From positions 105,130 through 169,129 of the forward strand of contig NZ_JAEIOJ010000011.1 in the NCBI RefSeq assembly GCF_016464305.1: a stretch of 64,000 bases of DNA, written 5' to 3'. Below the pieces are notes generated by a model. That model made no database searches and had not been told where the DNA came from. It saw only the letters and a program-made list of their open reading frames with translations. Positions 16,699 to 25,666 of the stretch are shown in pieces; within the stretch, counting starts at the first letter, position 1, and each line of letters opens with the position of its first letter. A program made the translations under genes and the position numbers. The stretch is from Umezawaea beigongshangensis (GTDB taxonomy: Bacteria > Actinomycetota > Actinomycetes > Mycobacteriales > Pseudonocardiaceae).

Positions 16699-17448
16699 TC
16701 AGGCGGGCAGGGCACTGGGCTCGCCGCCGTTGGCGACGATGACGGTGCCGTTGATGTAGCCGCTGTCGGCGTCGACGAGGAACCGGACGATGTGGGCGAT
16801 CTCGTCCGGCTCGCCGATCCGTTCCCGGAGGTTGGCACGGCCGAGCAGCTCGACGTTGTCGCCGAGCATGGCCGTCGTGCCCGCGGTGCGAACCGGGCCG
16901 GGGGACACGCCGATGACCCGGACGCCGCGAGCGCCGAACTCCGTCGCCCAGGAACGGGTCAGCAGTTCGACGGCGGCTTTCGAGGCGCCGTAGGCGGCAC
17001 CGATGGGTGCCGGCGAGGTGGCCGCGGTCGAGGTGATGTTGACGATGACGCCGTGCCCGCGGCCGGCCATGGCCGGGGCGAGCGCGCCGACGAGCAGGAA
17101 CGGCGCGCGGGTGTTGACGGCGAACTGCCGGTCGAAGCTCTCCGCAGTGGTGTCCGCGGTGCCGGTGAAGGCGTAGATCCCGGCGTTGTTCACCAGGATG
17201 TCCACCTCGCCCGCCGCTGCGGCGAGCGCCAGGACCTCGGCGGAACCGGTCAGGTCGGCGGTCAGGAACCGGGCGGAGCCGCCTTCGGCCGCGATCTCCT
17301 TCACGAGCTGGGCGCCGCGTTCGGGGTCGCGGCCGTGGGCGAGCACGTGGATGCCATCCGCGGCCAGCTGGCGGGCGACGGCCCTCCCGATACCCGCGGT
17401 AGCTCCGGTGATCAGGGCAGTTCGGTGGTGCGGCTGGGACGGAGTCAC
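16699..17448 (-). CDS. SDR family oxidoreductase
   Basis: Classical short-chain dehydrogenase of 249 residues with TGATAGIGRAVA (cofactor), NNAG, the active-site region with ITSTAATSPAPIGAAYGASKAA (Ser, Tyr-x3-Lys) and a C-terminal YINGTVIVANGG. It is the first gene of a minus-strand operon with the hydrolase and epimerase. Its promoter overlaps a pair of TGGGTTG-type operators and faces the TetR gene. Confidence 0.93.
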   Translation of the reverse strand: MTPSQPHHRTALITGATAGIGRAVARQLAADGIHVLAHGRDPERGAQLVKEIAAEGGSARFLTADLTGSAEVLALAAAAGEVDILVNNAGIYAFTGTADTTAESFDRQFAVNTRAPFLLVGALAPAMAGRGHGVIVNITSTAATSPAPIGAAYGASKAAVELLTRSWATEFGARGVRVIGVSPGPVRTAGTTAMLGDNVELLGRANLRERIGEPDEIAHIVRFLVDADSGYINGTVIVANGGEPSALPA

Positions 17449-17465
17449 GGGTCGTCCTCACTTTC

Positions 17466-17516
17466 TGGGTTGTTCTGTCCAGAAAGCTAGTCATCAAAAA
17501 TGGATCGCACAACCCA
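17466..17516 (-). promoter_or_regulatory. Twin TetR operator and promoter of the SDR-hydrolase-epimerase operon
   Basis: Read on the minus strand: TGGGTTGTGCGATCCA (17516-17501) contains the -35 TTGTGC (17512-17507). A 17-bp spacer leads to -10 TAGCTT (17489-17484), directly followed by TGGACAGAACAACCCA (17481-17466). The same geometry occurs at 21.7, 25.5 and 29.05 kb. Half-sites are imperfect here (TGGGTTG opposite TGGATCG). An overlapping CTTTCTGG/CCAGAAAG inverted repeat (17461-17486) is also present. The divergent TetR gene starts at 17529. Confidence 0.75.
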
Positions 17517-17528
17517 GTCTGGCGTAGG

Positions 17529-18164
17529 ATGTCGATCGTGAGCGAGCCGACGAAGACACGGCGCCTGACGCCGAAGGGGCAGGCCACCAGAAACCGGATC
17601 TTCGACGCGGCGACCGGCCTCATCGCCCGGCACGGCGTGGCCGGCACCGGGATCGACGACGTCCGGGCGGCGGCCGGGGTGAGCGGATCCCAGCTGTACC
17701 ACTACTTCGACGGCAAACAAGCACTGATCCGGGCCGTCATCACCCGCCAGGCCGACTCGGTGCTCGAACCCGGCAGCCCGCGCATCGATGCGCTCGACAG
17801 CTTCGAAGCACTGCGCGCCTGGGCCGACGCCGCGATCGAACGACAACGGGAGAACGACTACCGGGGCGAGTGCGACCTCGGCTCACTGGCCGGCGAGCTC
17901 AGCGCCACCGACGAACAGTCCCGCGAAGACCTCGCCAACGGGTTCATTCGCTGGCGCGACCTCCTCCTCAACGGGCTCCGCGCGATGCGCGACCGGCAGG
18001 AACTGCGTGCCGACGCAGACCTCGACGAACTCGCGTTCGCCCTCCTCGCCGCACTGCAGGGCGGCGTCCTCCTGTCCCGGACCATCCGCCACGTCCAACC
18101 GCTCGAAGCCGCCGTGCACGCCGCACTGGCCCACGTCCACTCCCGCTCGGCGGATCACGGCTGA
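17529..18164 (+). CDS. TetR family repressor (paralogue 1)
   Basis: 211-residue TetR protein with KGQATRNRIFDAATGLIARHG and an HTH ending GVSGSQLYHYFDGKQALIRAV. Its first 65 residues are nearly the same as those of the TetR at 28.4-29.0 kb (shared SGSQLYHYF and KQALIRAVITRQ), so both should read the same operator. It is divergent from the SDR operon across the twin operator. The ligand domain is typical of the family that senses electrophiles or hydrophobic molecules (inference). Confidence 0.92.
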   Translation: MSIVSEPTKTRRLTPKGQATRNRIFDAATGLIARHGVAGTGIDDVRAAAGVSGSQLYHYFDGKQALIRAVITRQADSVLEPGSPRIDALDSFEALRAWADAAIERQRENDYRGECDLGSLAGELSATDEQSREDLANGFIRWRDLLLNGLRAMRDRQELRADADLDELAFALLAALQGGVLLSRTIRHVQPLEAAVHAALAHVHSRSADHG

Positions 18165-18960
18165 CGAAGACCAACGCGTCGGGCGCCCGGAGAGACTTCA
18201 GCCGACGAAGGGCCACGCGCACTCGAACGCGGCACTTCCCGCTGACGCACGGCGCTCCGGCGATCTCACGAGCGCGCAGGCCCGGTCGACCGGCAGCCAC
18301 AAGTCCCCGGCTTCGATCTGCCTTCGCACGGCGTGAGGCGTCGATCGGCTCCGAACCCGAACCGCGGGACGCTCAGGCCTACCGCGACGAGTTGGGCGAG
18401 CGGATCACCGGGCCCGGGTCTCGCCAGGGCGCTTGAGAGCGCCGCAGACCACCTCGGGGTCGCAGGTCGTCCACGACGGGGGAGTGAGGCCCTGATGAAG
18501 CGGTGACGAAGCGCGGATCGAAGACGGCCACCACGTCCTCGTCCGACTTCGGAGGCGGCGAGACCGTTCCGCCCCGATCGCGCGCACGCAGAACCCGATC
18601 CACCGCATCGAGGTGATCGTCGGCTGGTGCGGAGACCCCGTCGCCCCCGTTCTGACCGACCGCCTGCCGAAGAACCCGTTCAGGCTGCACCGCGAGGGCC
18701 CGCTGCGAAGATCGACCGTCGCGGCCCTCGCGGTGCAGCGGCTGGGCAGTGGGGTGGTGCACGAGATCGGCGCCGGGGGTTCCCCCTCGTTCCCCTGGCG
18801 CTCGTCGCCCGGTCCTGGTGCGCCAGGCACCACGTGACGATGATCGGGTGCGAGGGTCACCGGGGCGGGTGGCCCGTCGCCTGCGACGCCGAGCTCTGCG
18901 GGGGACGCGGCACCGTCGAAAGCCTGCACCCCGCCCGCTGACCACGACTGCGGACAAGCC
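18165..18960. other. Gap; possible DinG-like helicase remnant on the minus strand
   Basis: No intact gene. On the minus strand near 18.43-18.55 kb a frame reads PPKSDEDVVAVFDPRFVTAS and then VVDDLRP, which resembles the C-terminal motif of DinG/XPD-type helicases (SDRGVVAVLDPR). Everything else is uninterpretable, so this is a low-confidence gene remnant. Confidence 0.3.
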
Positions 18961-19293
18961 CTAGAACACGTCGTGCAGGGTCTCCAGGAGACGGGCGATG
19001 TTCGCCTCGTCGCGGCGGTAGTAGGTCCACTTGCCCCGTCGGGTGGCGACCACCAGCCCTGCTTGTCGCAGCATCGCGAGGTACTGCGAGGTGGTCGACT
19101 GTCCCAGGCCCGTGCGCTGCTGGATGTCGGTCACGCAGACACCGATCTCGACGTCGTCGGGCTCCTGGCCGGGGAAGCTCATCGGCTCCTTGAGCCACAC
19201 CAGCATCTGACGGCGGGCCGGGTTGGACAGGGCCCGGAACACAGCCAGCAACTCCGCCTCCGAGAACATGCGGTGAGCGTAACGCACAGACAT
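18961..19293 (-). CDS. ArsR family HTH regulator
   Basis: 110-residue winged-helix repressor: FRALSNPARRQMLVWLKEP, TDIQQRTGLGQSTTSQYLAMLRQAGLV (recognition helix) and the wing RRGKWTYYR. No Cys-rich metal box is visible, so it is probably not a classic arsenic sensor. An ATG at 19269 (MFSEAE) is an alternative start. It diverges from the quinone-reductase-like gene with an operator between them. Confidence 0.9.
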   Translation of the reverse strand: MSVRYAHRMFSEAELLAVFRALSNPARRQMLVWLKEPMSFPGQEPDDVEIGVCVTDIQQRTGLGQSTTSQYLAMLRQAGLVVATRRGKWTYYRRDEANIARLLETLHDVF

Positions 19294-19324
19294 ATTGACG
19301 ATTCGCGATATTGCGATCTAAGGT
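19294..19324 (+). promoter_or_regulatory. Promoter and ArsR operator upstream of the MDR oxidoreductase
   Basis: TCGCGATATTGCGA (19303-19316) is a near-perfect 14-bp palindrome. It lies between TTGACG (19294-19299) and a TAAGGT -10-like box (19319-19324). The downstream ATG at 19331 is so close that the transcript would be leaderless. Confidence 0.5.
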
Positions 19325-19330
19325 GGTCGC

Positions 19331-20314
19331 ATGTCGACTTTGATGCGTGTGGTGGAACTCGTCCGCTTCGGTGACGCGGACACCGCGTTCGCCGTTCGAG
19401 AGCTGCCAAGACCCGCTCCCGGGCCCGGCCAGGTGCTGGTGCGCGTGGAGGCCACGTCCGTGAACCCTCTCGATCTGCAGACTCGGCGCGGCGACTACCG
19501 CGACCAGGTGGCGTTACCCGCGGTGATCGGCAACGACGTGTCCGGCGTGGTGGTCGAGACCGGTCCCGGGGCAGACGACTTCCAGCCGGGCGACGAGGTC
19601 TGGTACCTGGCGCCGATCTTCACCGGGCGGGGAACCTACGCCGAGTTCCACGTGGTCGAGCAGGCTCTGGTCGCCCGCAAACCCGCGGGGTTGTCGCACG
19701 TGGAGGCCGCCGGTCTCGCGCTGGTGGGCGTCACGGTGTGGGAGGCGCTGGTCGAACGCGCCGGGGTGCGGGGCGGGGAACGGGTCCTGGTGCACGGCGG
19801 AGCGGGCGGGGTCGGCTCGGCCGCCGTCCAGCTCGCCAGCGCGCTGGGAGCCGAGGTGGTGACCACAGCACGGGCGGGGGATCACGAGTTCGTCACCGGA
19901 CTGGGAGCCGACATCGCGATCGACTTCTCGGCCGGTGACTACGTGCCGCAGGTCCGCGCACTGGGTGGAGTGGACGTCGTCCTGGACACGGTGGGCGGGG
20001 ACACCCTCGCCCGCAGCCCGGAGGTCATCGCCGACCGGGGGCGCGTGGTGTCCATCGTGGACACCGCCGAACCGCAGAACCTGCTCGCTGCGTGGGGCGT
20101 GAACGCGACCTACCACTTCCTCTTCGCCAGCCCGGGCCGGGCGAAGCTCGCGGCACTCGGCCGACTGGTCGACCGGGGCAAACTCCGGCCGGTGATCGGC
20201 GCCGTGCTACCGCTGGCCGACATCGCACGGGCGCACGCGCTGTTGGAGGGCGGCTCTGCCGGCGAGGGCCGTAGACGCCCACGCGGCAAGATCGCCATCG
20301 CTGTGCGCCAGTGA
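19331..20314 (+). CDS. Zinc-independent MDR oxidoreductase (quinone reductase-like)
   Basis: 327-residue medium-chain reductase: ATSVNPLDLQTRRGDY, AVIGNDVSGVV, GDEVWYLAPIFTGRGTYAEF and the NADPH-binding VHGGAGGVGSAAVQLASALGA (about residues 153-173). The Cys zinc ligands are absent, as in quinone oxidoreductases (Qor) and enoyl reductases. It would reduce quinones or enones. It faces the ArsR gene and probably has a leaderless transcript. Confidence 0.88.
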   Translation: MSTLMRVVELVRFGDADTAFAVRELPRPAPGPGQVLVRVEATSVNPLDLQTRRGDYRDQVALPAVIGNDVSGVVVETGPGADDFQPGDEVWYLAPIFTGRGTYAEFHVVEQALVARKPAGLSHVEAAGLALVGVTVWEALVERAGVRGGERVLVHGGAGGVGSAAVQLASALGAEVVTTARAGDHEFVTGLGADIAIDFSAGDYVPQVRALGGVDVVLDTVGGDTLARSPEVIADRGRVVSIVDTAEPQNLLAAWGVNATYHFLFASPGRAKLAALGRLVDRGKLRPVIGAVLPLADIARAHALLEGGSAGEGRRRPRGKIAIAVRQ

Positions 20315-20349
20315 GCGTGCGGGGTGGGGTCAGCGGGGTGGTCGGCATC

Positions 20350-21050
20350 GTGGTCGATCCGGATCTGACCACTCGTGAAGCGCCGTCAGCAGCTCTGCCT
20401 CCTGCCGACCCCGCACTCCAACACCCCGGAGCATCACGCTCAACCGCGTCAGAAGATGGTTGACGATGCTCGCCGCGTTGCGCCGATCGAGCATGCGGAA
20501 GGTGTGCTCGACGTCGAACCGGCGCAGGAACGCCTGCCGGGCCAGATCCACCTCGGCCGGGTCGAGGTCGGTGCGGGAGTACCACCACCACACCGGTTTC
20601 GGGATCGCCCCGGAGGGCAACCGGTCGACCTGAAGGCGGATCACGGTGCCTTCCAGGATCGGCGGGTCCCGGCGTGGTCGGCCCAGGCGACGCGGTGGGT
20701 CAGCCCGGGGTGCAGGCGATCCCACGCCCTGATGCGGGCCGCGTCGTCGAGCCGGGTCGCGGTCCGGGTGTCGACGCCCGGTTCGCCCCAGGTGCCGGGG
20801 GCACCGAAGGCGAACTCGCCGCCGTGTCGCCGTGTCGCCGTGGTCGGCCCGTCGTGCCGGGCGGGTGCTGCGGCGCGGCTCGGCGCAGGACCCGGTCCGA
20901 GCGCATCCGCACCAGCACGGTGACCGGCAGGTCGGCCAGCACGTGGGCCAGGCGCGGCCCGTCGTAGCCGGCGTCGGCGACCAGCAGGATGTCCGGGTCG
21001 CCGAGGCGGTGGTGTCCCGCGCCGACCCGCCGACCGCGCCCCCGGAGCAC
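20350..21050 (-). pseudogene. Transposase remnant (IS701/NF041680-like), frameshifted
   Basis: Three minus-strand frames together give DPDILLVADAGYDGPRLAHVLADLP, FAFGAPGTWGEP, then LEGTVIRLQVDRLPSGAIPKPVW and DLARQAFLRRFDVEHTFRMLD. These are consecutive DDE-transposase segments. Frame changes near 20.83 kb and 20.66 kb and loss of the N-terminus make it non-functional. Confidence 0.7.
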
Positions 21051-21398
21051 GACCCCTCACCGGACTGGGGCCCATCGCTGTCGTGCGGGGCGGTCGGGAT
21101 CGCGTTGCTGCACCTCGCCCGCACCCTCACGGGCCTCGCCGAGTGGAACACCGCCCACCGGTGGGTCGCGGTCATGACCCGCGGACCGGTCGGCGCGAAC
21201 CCCGACGCCTGCCTGTGCCGAGGCGCTCCGGCGGTCGCGTTCGTCCTGCGCACCGCCGACCGGTCGTCCTGCACCGCCGCGATCGACTCGCTCGACCGCC
21301 CCGTCACCGCACTGGTCCGCCGTCACCTGGAGGCCGCCCACCAGCGCGTCGAGCAGGGCCTGATGCCCCGACTGCGCGAGACGCCGAACTCGGGCACC
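21051..21398 (+). pseudogene. LanC-like (lanthionine synthetase C family) fragment
   Basis: The frame reads WGPSLSCGAVGIALLHLART, TAHRWVAVMTR, DACLCRGAPAVAFVL and RRHLEAAHQRVEQG. These match the N-terminal alpha-toroid of LanC-like proteins (GAAGIALLHIERA ... GAPAVAFAL). The zinc-binding C-terminal half is absent. It abuts a transposase fragment on one side and an MFS fragment on the other. Confidence 0.6.
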
Positions 21399-21500
21399 CC
21401 GGAGTTCGAGCCGATCCGCGATCAGATGCCCGCGTTGAGCGGGTCGGTCATCGGCGGGGACGTCGCCGGCCCCTCGGCCGGTCTGCCCGAGGTTCTCTGA

Positions 21501-21665
21501 GGGCCGTTCGCGGTCGCCGTGCGGATCGCCTTCCGCGCCGGGGTGCACCTCATCACCCTGGTGGCCGCCGCAGTCGGCATCGTCGGTGCCGTCGTCACCT
21601 GTCTGCTTCAGGACCGAACGAAACCGACGGTCACCAGCACTTCTGCCGACGACGACCCCGGCTGA
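21501..21665 (+). pseudogene. MFS transporter C-terminal fragment
   Basis: A frame beginning FAVAVRIAFRAGVHLITL continues as one hydrophobic helix (VAAAVGIVGAVVTCLL) and a polar tail to a TGA at 21663. This is the last transmembrane helix and tail of a DHA2-type transporter. It has no start or upstream body, and its 3' end is just before the twin operator at 21.69 kb. Confidence 0.55.
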
Positions 21666-21685
21666 GCAAGCACCAGCACGCGTAC

Positions 21686-21734
21686 TGGGTTGCGTAACCC
21701 AGAAAGGTCGGGTAGGAATGGGTTGCCAAACCCA
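21686..21734 (+). promoter_or_regulatory. Twin TetR operator and promoter upstream of the patatin pseudogene
   Basis: TGGGTTGCGTAACCCA (21686-21701; 7-bp arms including the flanking C/G) covers the -35 TTGCGT (21690-21695). After a 17-bp spacer comes -10 TAGGAA (21713-21718), followed at once by TGGGTTGCCAAACCCA (21719-21734). The layout equals the other three sites. Confidence 0.8.
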
Positions 21735-21793
21735 AAAAGTTCGGCTGGGCGAGTGGCTCGGGGCGCGAGCGCTGGTGCGCGGAGGGGAGAGCG

Positions 21794-22451
21794 ATGACGG
21801 ACGAGGACGCGAAAGCCCTCGTGCTCGGTGGTGGCGGTGTCGCGGGCATCGCCCGGGAGACCGGAATCCTGGCGGGACTGGCTGACGCGGGTGTCGACGT
21901 GACCGACGCGGACCCGGTGGTCGGAACGTCCGCCGGTGCGACCGTCGCGGCACAGGTGACCAGCTCGAAGCCTCTCAGTGCTCTCTACGACGACCAGGTC
22001 AACGGCACGGGAGCGCCGGAGCCGGCGATTCACGACGTCGATCCGGTCGCGCTGCTGGCTGAGGTCCGCGAGATGCTGGGCAGCGGAGACGACTCGCAGG
22101 TCGTCCGCCGGTGCGTCGGTGCCATGTCGCTGGCGCAGGACCGCGTTCCGGTGGCGGAGCGTCGTGCACTCGTCGAGGCCCGGCTCCCGGATCACGGGTG
22201 GTGTGCGCAGCGGGACCAACGCCGATGTCGCCAGGGACTGCGGCAAGGTGCTGGTCCTCGACGTGATCGGGTTTCCGGAGACCGGTGACGTGGAACCGGT
22301 TTCCGCGCCGCTGCTCGCCATCACGCCGGACGAGGCCTCCCGGGCCGGGCTGCAGAACCTCCTCGATCCGGACTCCCGCGCGATCTGCGCACGAGCCGGA
22401 TACGACCAGGGCCAGAGGATCGCGGCAGAGGTCAAGACCTTCTGGGCCTGA
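21794..22451 (+). pseudogene. Patatin-like phospholipase pseudogene
   Basis: The first frame reads LVLGGGGVAGIARETGILAG (glycine-rich oxyanion loop) and DPVVGTSAGATVA (GxSxG with the nucleophile Ser), up to ALVEARLPDHGW near 22.2 kb. A second frame continues GGVRSGTNADVARDCGKVLVLDV to the stop at 22451. The middle of the patatin domain is deleted and the catalytic Asp of the DGG motif is gone (RITGG). It lies directly behind an operator-controlled promoter, so it was once part of the regulon. Confidence 0.8.
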
Positions 22452-22546
22452 TCGGTGCTTCGGGCACGTGTGCGCTCCGGCCATCGGGCAGGCCGGAAGA
22501 ACGCGACGAGCCCAACTGTTCAACCAACCACGACGAGGAAGAGCGC

Positions 22547-23461
22547 ATGAAGATCTTCATGACCGGCGCCACCGGTTACATCGGCAGTGTCATCACCGAG
22601 AAGTTGCTGCAAGCCGGACACCGGGTCGTGGGACTCGCCCGTTCTGATGCCTCCGCTCAAGCCCTGCGGGAGCTCGGCGCCGAGCCCCTCCGCGGAAGCC
22701 TCGGTGACACCCAGCTCCTGACCGACGCGGCTCGGGCCGCCGACGGAGTGGTTCAGAACGCCTTCGACCTCGGTGCCGACTTCGCGACGGCCAGTGCTGA
22801 GGAAGCGAAGGCCGTCTACACCTTGATCACCGCACTGCAGGGCAGTGACAAGCCGCTCGTCTACACCAGCGGCACGGGAGGCCTGGGAGACACCGGCTCC
22901 ACCGTCTACGACGAGGAGACCCCCGTCGCCCCATCGGAATCTCCTACCGTGCGAGCGCTTCAGCTGCGCTTCGAGACGGAGAAGACCGTGACCGGTGCGA
23001 CTGGTCTGCGTGGTGTCGCGCTGCGGCCACCGAACGTCTTCGGGCGTGGGGGCGGCCGCTCGGTCCTGTGGCTGATCGGAGCGGCGGGTCAGAAGCTGGG
23101 CGCCGTTCCCTACCCGGCGGAGGCGGGCGACAACCTGTGGTCTCTGGTCCACGTCGACGATCTGGCGGATCTCTACGTCCTGGCAGTGGAGAAAGCGCCT
23201 GGTGGCGAGTTGTTCCACGCTGCGTCCCGCAGTGGGCTTCGCACCCGGGACGTCGCCGCCGCGATCAGTCGTGGCGCAGGGCTCGGAGGCAAGACCGTCG
23301 CGCTGGACAGGAACGAACTCGCCGAAGCTCTCGGCGCACCGCCGCTTGCGGACTACTGGTCCATCAACAGCCAGATCTCGGGGGAGAAGGCGCGTCGCGT
23401 GCTCGGCTGGGAACCGCGACACCTCGACGTCCTCGACGAACTGGGCCAGCCCGCGAACTGA
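22547..23461 (+). CDS. NAD(P)-dependent epimerase/reductase, paralogue A
   Basis: 304-residue atypical SDR: FMTGATGYIGSVITEKLLQAG, YTSGTGGLGDTGS, RPPNVFGRGGG, HVDDLADLYVLA and RRVLGWEP. It is strongly similar along its whole length to the gene at 26892-27809, indicating a duplication within the cluster. It follows the patatin pseudogene by 95 bp and shares its operator-controlled promoter unless it has one of its own. Such proteins reduce or epimerise small carbonyl compounds; substrate unknown. Confidence 0.9.
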   Translation: MKIFMTGATGYIGSVITEKLLQAGHRVVGLARSDASAQALRELGAEPLRGSLGDTQLLTDAARAADGVVQNAFDLGADFATASAEEAKAVYTLITALQGSDKPLVYTSGTGGLGDTGSTVYDEETPVAPSESPTVRALQLRFETEKTVTGATGLRGVALRPPNVFGRGGGRSVLWLIGAAGQKLGAVPYPAEAGDNLWSLVHVDDLADLYVLAVEKAPGGELFHAASRSGLRTRDVAAAISRGAGLGGKTVALDRNELAEALGAPPLADYWSINSQISGEKARRVLGWEPRHLDVLDELGQPAN

Positions 23462-23477
23462 GCTCGCCGAACGGCGG

Positions 23478-24482
23478 CTACCGGTGTTCTGACAGGCGGG
23501 TGAAGGAACGCCGGTAGGCCGTCGGGGTCAGCCCGGTCCGCCGGACCAGGTGCTGGCGCATCGAGTCCGCGCTGCCCAGTCCGCTGCGCGCGGCGACGGC
23601 GTCCATCGACAGACCGGTGGACTCCAGCAGTTCCCGAGCTCGGATGATGCGCTGGTGCAGCAACCACTTCAGCGGGCTCAGCCCGGTCTCGTCGCGGAAC
23701 CGGCGGGTCAGCGTCCGGACGCTGTTGCCGGCGTGCCGGGCCAGATCGGTGAGCGTGAGCTGCTGGTCGAGCCGCTGCAGGGCCCGGGCTCGGGTCTCGG
23801 CGAGTGAGACGCCGGTCTCGGTGGGCAGCGGAGTCTCGATGAACTGTGCTTGACCGCCGGGGCGCACGGGAGCCACGACGGCCAGCCGGGCCACCTCGTT
23901 GGCCGCCGCCGCGCCGTGGTCGGACCGGATCATGTGCAGGCACAGGTCGATACCGGCCGCCAGCCCGGCCGAGGTGAGAACCGGACCGTCCTCCACGAAC
24001 AGGACGTCCGGTTCGAGCCGCACGGCGGGGTAGCGGCGCCGGAACGCCTCCGACTTGGCCCAGTACGTGGTCGCGCGCCTGCCCTCCAGCAGGCCCGCCT
24101 CGGCCAGCACGAAGGCACCGGTGCAGATCGACGCGATGCGCTTGCCGGCCGCGGCCGCCTCGCGCAGCGCGATCAGGACGGCAGGCGGGACGTCCTCACG
24201 GCCGGCTCCACCGGTCACCATCACCGTGTCGGCTTTCGCCACGGCCTCCAACCCTCTGTGGACGGACACGTCGAACGCGCCGCCGGCCCGCAGGATTCCG
24301 GGCTCCGCCGTGCAGACCCGGATGTCGTACGCGGGCCGCCCGTCGGCCTCGACCGGGGTGAAGATCAGTTCCGGAATGGACAGGTCGAAGGCGGTGACCG
24401 GGGGCACCGCGACGACGACGATGCGGTGCGTGGCCCGAACCTCCGGATCTGTGGCATTCCAGCCACTACTGTAACTCCGCAC
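23478..24482 (-). CDS. GlxA-type AraC regulator with DJ-1/PfpI domain
   Basis: About 334 residues. The N-terminal DJ-1/PfpI-like domain (VVVAVPPVTAFDLSIPELIF; VTGGAGREDVPPAVL; the nucleophile-elbow-like region IASICTGAFVLAEAGLL) is followed by an AraC domain with two HTHs (LTDLARHAGNSVRTLTRRFRDETG; MDAVAARSGLGSADSMRQHL). The start is uncertain: GTG 24482 avoids overlap with the divergent gene, while ATG 24503 or 24521 would overlap it. It is divergent from the epimerase at 24502 and likely regulates it. Confidence 0.87.
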   Translation of the reverse strand: MRSYSSGWNATDPEVRATHRIVVVAVPPVTAFDLSIPELIFTPVEADGRPAYDIRVCTAEPGILRAGGAFDVSVHRGLEAVAKADTVMVTGGAGREDVPPAVLIALREAAAAGKRIASICTGAFVLAEAGLLEGRRATTYWAKSEAFRRRYPAVRLEPDVLFVEDGPVLTSAGLAAGIDLCLHMIRSDHGAAAANEVARLAVVAPVRPGGQAQFIETPLPTETGVSLAETRARALQRLDQQLTLTDLARHAGNSVRTLTRRFRDETGLSPLKWLLHQRIIRARELLESTGLSMDAVAARSGLGSADSMRQHLVRRTGLTPTAYRRSFTRLSEHR

Positions 24483-24501
24483 AGCTCGGCAGGGTGAGGG
24501 C

Positions 24502-25467
24502 ATGTCATTCGTGGTCGTCACCGGGGCCGGCGCGGCCGGCCTCCCCGTCGCACGTCGGTTCGCGGAGATCGGCGAGCGAGTCCGTCAGATCACCCGCAGC
24601 GGTCGCGGCGCCGACCATCCGCTCGTCGAGCGCGTCGCCGCTGACATCACCGACACCGACCTGCTCACCGAGCTCGTCGACGGAGCGCGCGTCGTGGTCA
24701 ACCGCGCCATTCCCGCGTACGACCGCTGGGCCGTCGACGTGCCGCCGATGGCCCGGGCTCTGCTGACCGCCGTGGAACGGACCGGTGCCGGCTACGTGAT
24801 GCTGGGCAACACCTACGGGTACGGACCCGTCGACGGGCCGATGACCGAAGACCTGCCGATGGCCGCCACCACGGTCAAGGGCCGTGTCCGAGCGCGGATG
24901 TGGCTCGACGCGCTGGCCTCGCACGAAGCGGGCCGGGCGCAGGTCACCGAGGTGCGCGCCGGAGGGTTCCTCGGTCCGGGCCCGGTGGGCCCCTTCGTCG
25001 TGTTCGTGCTCGGTCCCGCACTGGCGGGTGAGGTCGCGTCCTATCCGGGTGACCCCGACGCACCGCACAGCTGGAGCTACACGGAGGACATCGCCCGTAC
25101 GCTCGTGGCCGCAAGCCTGGACGACCGCGCGTGGGGCCGGGCCTGGCACGTGCCGGTCACGTCGTCCCTGCCGGTGCGGGCGCTGGCCGAACGGGTGGCC
25201 GAGCTGGCCGGTATGCCCGCGCCCGAGCTGCGCCGCCTCGACCGCGACGAGCTGCTCACCCTGGCACAACAGCAGCCGCTGTTCGGAGAGCTCGTCGAGT
25301 TGTTGTACAGCAACGAGAACCCGCACGTCATCGACTCCACCCGGACCGAGGCCGTCCTCGGCGTGCGGCCGACACCGCTGGACGCGGTCCTGCGGGAGAC
25401 CCTCGCCGGAGCCGCCACGTCGACCGGGAACTTCGTCGACCGGCTCGCCGGCCGTACCGCGACCTAG
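24502..25467 (+). CDS. NAD-dependent epimerase/dehydratase (atypical SDR)
   Basis: 321-residue protein: VVVTGAGAAGLPVARRFAEIG (cofactor), MLGNTYGYGPVDGPM, VRAGGFLGPGP and SWSYTEDIARTLV. The ribosome site AGGGTGAGGG lies just before the ATG. The first glycine motif is TGAGAAG rather than the TGATGYIG of its neighbours, so it is a separate lineage. Divergent from the GlxA-type regulator. Confidence 0.87.
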   Translation: MSFVVVTGAGAAGLPVARRFAEIGERVRQITRSGRGADHPLVERVAADITDTDLLTELVDGARVVVNRAIPAYDRWAVDVPPMARALLTAVERTGAGYVMLGNTYGYGPVDGPMTEDLPMAATTVKGRVRARMWLDALASHEAGRAQVTEVRAGGFLGPGPVGPFVVFVLGPALAGEVASYPGDPDAPHSWSYTEDIARTLVAASLDDRAWGRAWHVPVTSSLPVRALAERVAELAGMPAPELRRLDRDELLTLAQQQPLFGELVELLYSNENPHVIDSTRTEAVLGVRPTPLDAVLRETLAGAATSTGNFVDRLAGRTAT

Positions 25468-25496
25468 CCGCCCGCTCGAGCTCCGCGCTCAGTGAT

Positions 25497-25545
25497 TGGG
25501 TTGCACAACCCAGATCTGTCCGGTAATAATGGGTTGATTGACCCA
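25497..25545 (+). promoter_or_regulatory. Twin TetR operator and promoter of the ene-reductase gene
   Basis: TGGGTTGCACAACCCA (25497-25512) is a perfect 7-2-7 palindrome overlapping -35 TTGCAC (25501-25506). After a 17-bp spacer comes -10 TAATAA (25524-25529), then TGGGTTGATTGACCCA (25530-25545). Best promoter match of the four sites. The start codon of the ene-reductase is 120 bp downstream. Confidence 0.85.
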
Positions 25546-25666
25546 GAAAATGACGAGGTGCGTGACGATCACTTGTCACCCGCCGATCCAGCAGATCAGG
25601 GCACTGCTGCCCGCCTCCGGTGCCGAGAACAACCGTCCCCGACCCAGATCGTTCAAAGGAACTGCG

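Noticed and set aside
21978..22451. 157-residue frame as an independent gene
   Set aside because: Its second half is the C-terminus of the patatin and its first half is out-of-frame patatin sequence; it is part of the pseudogene.
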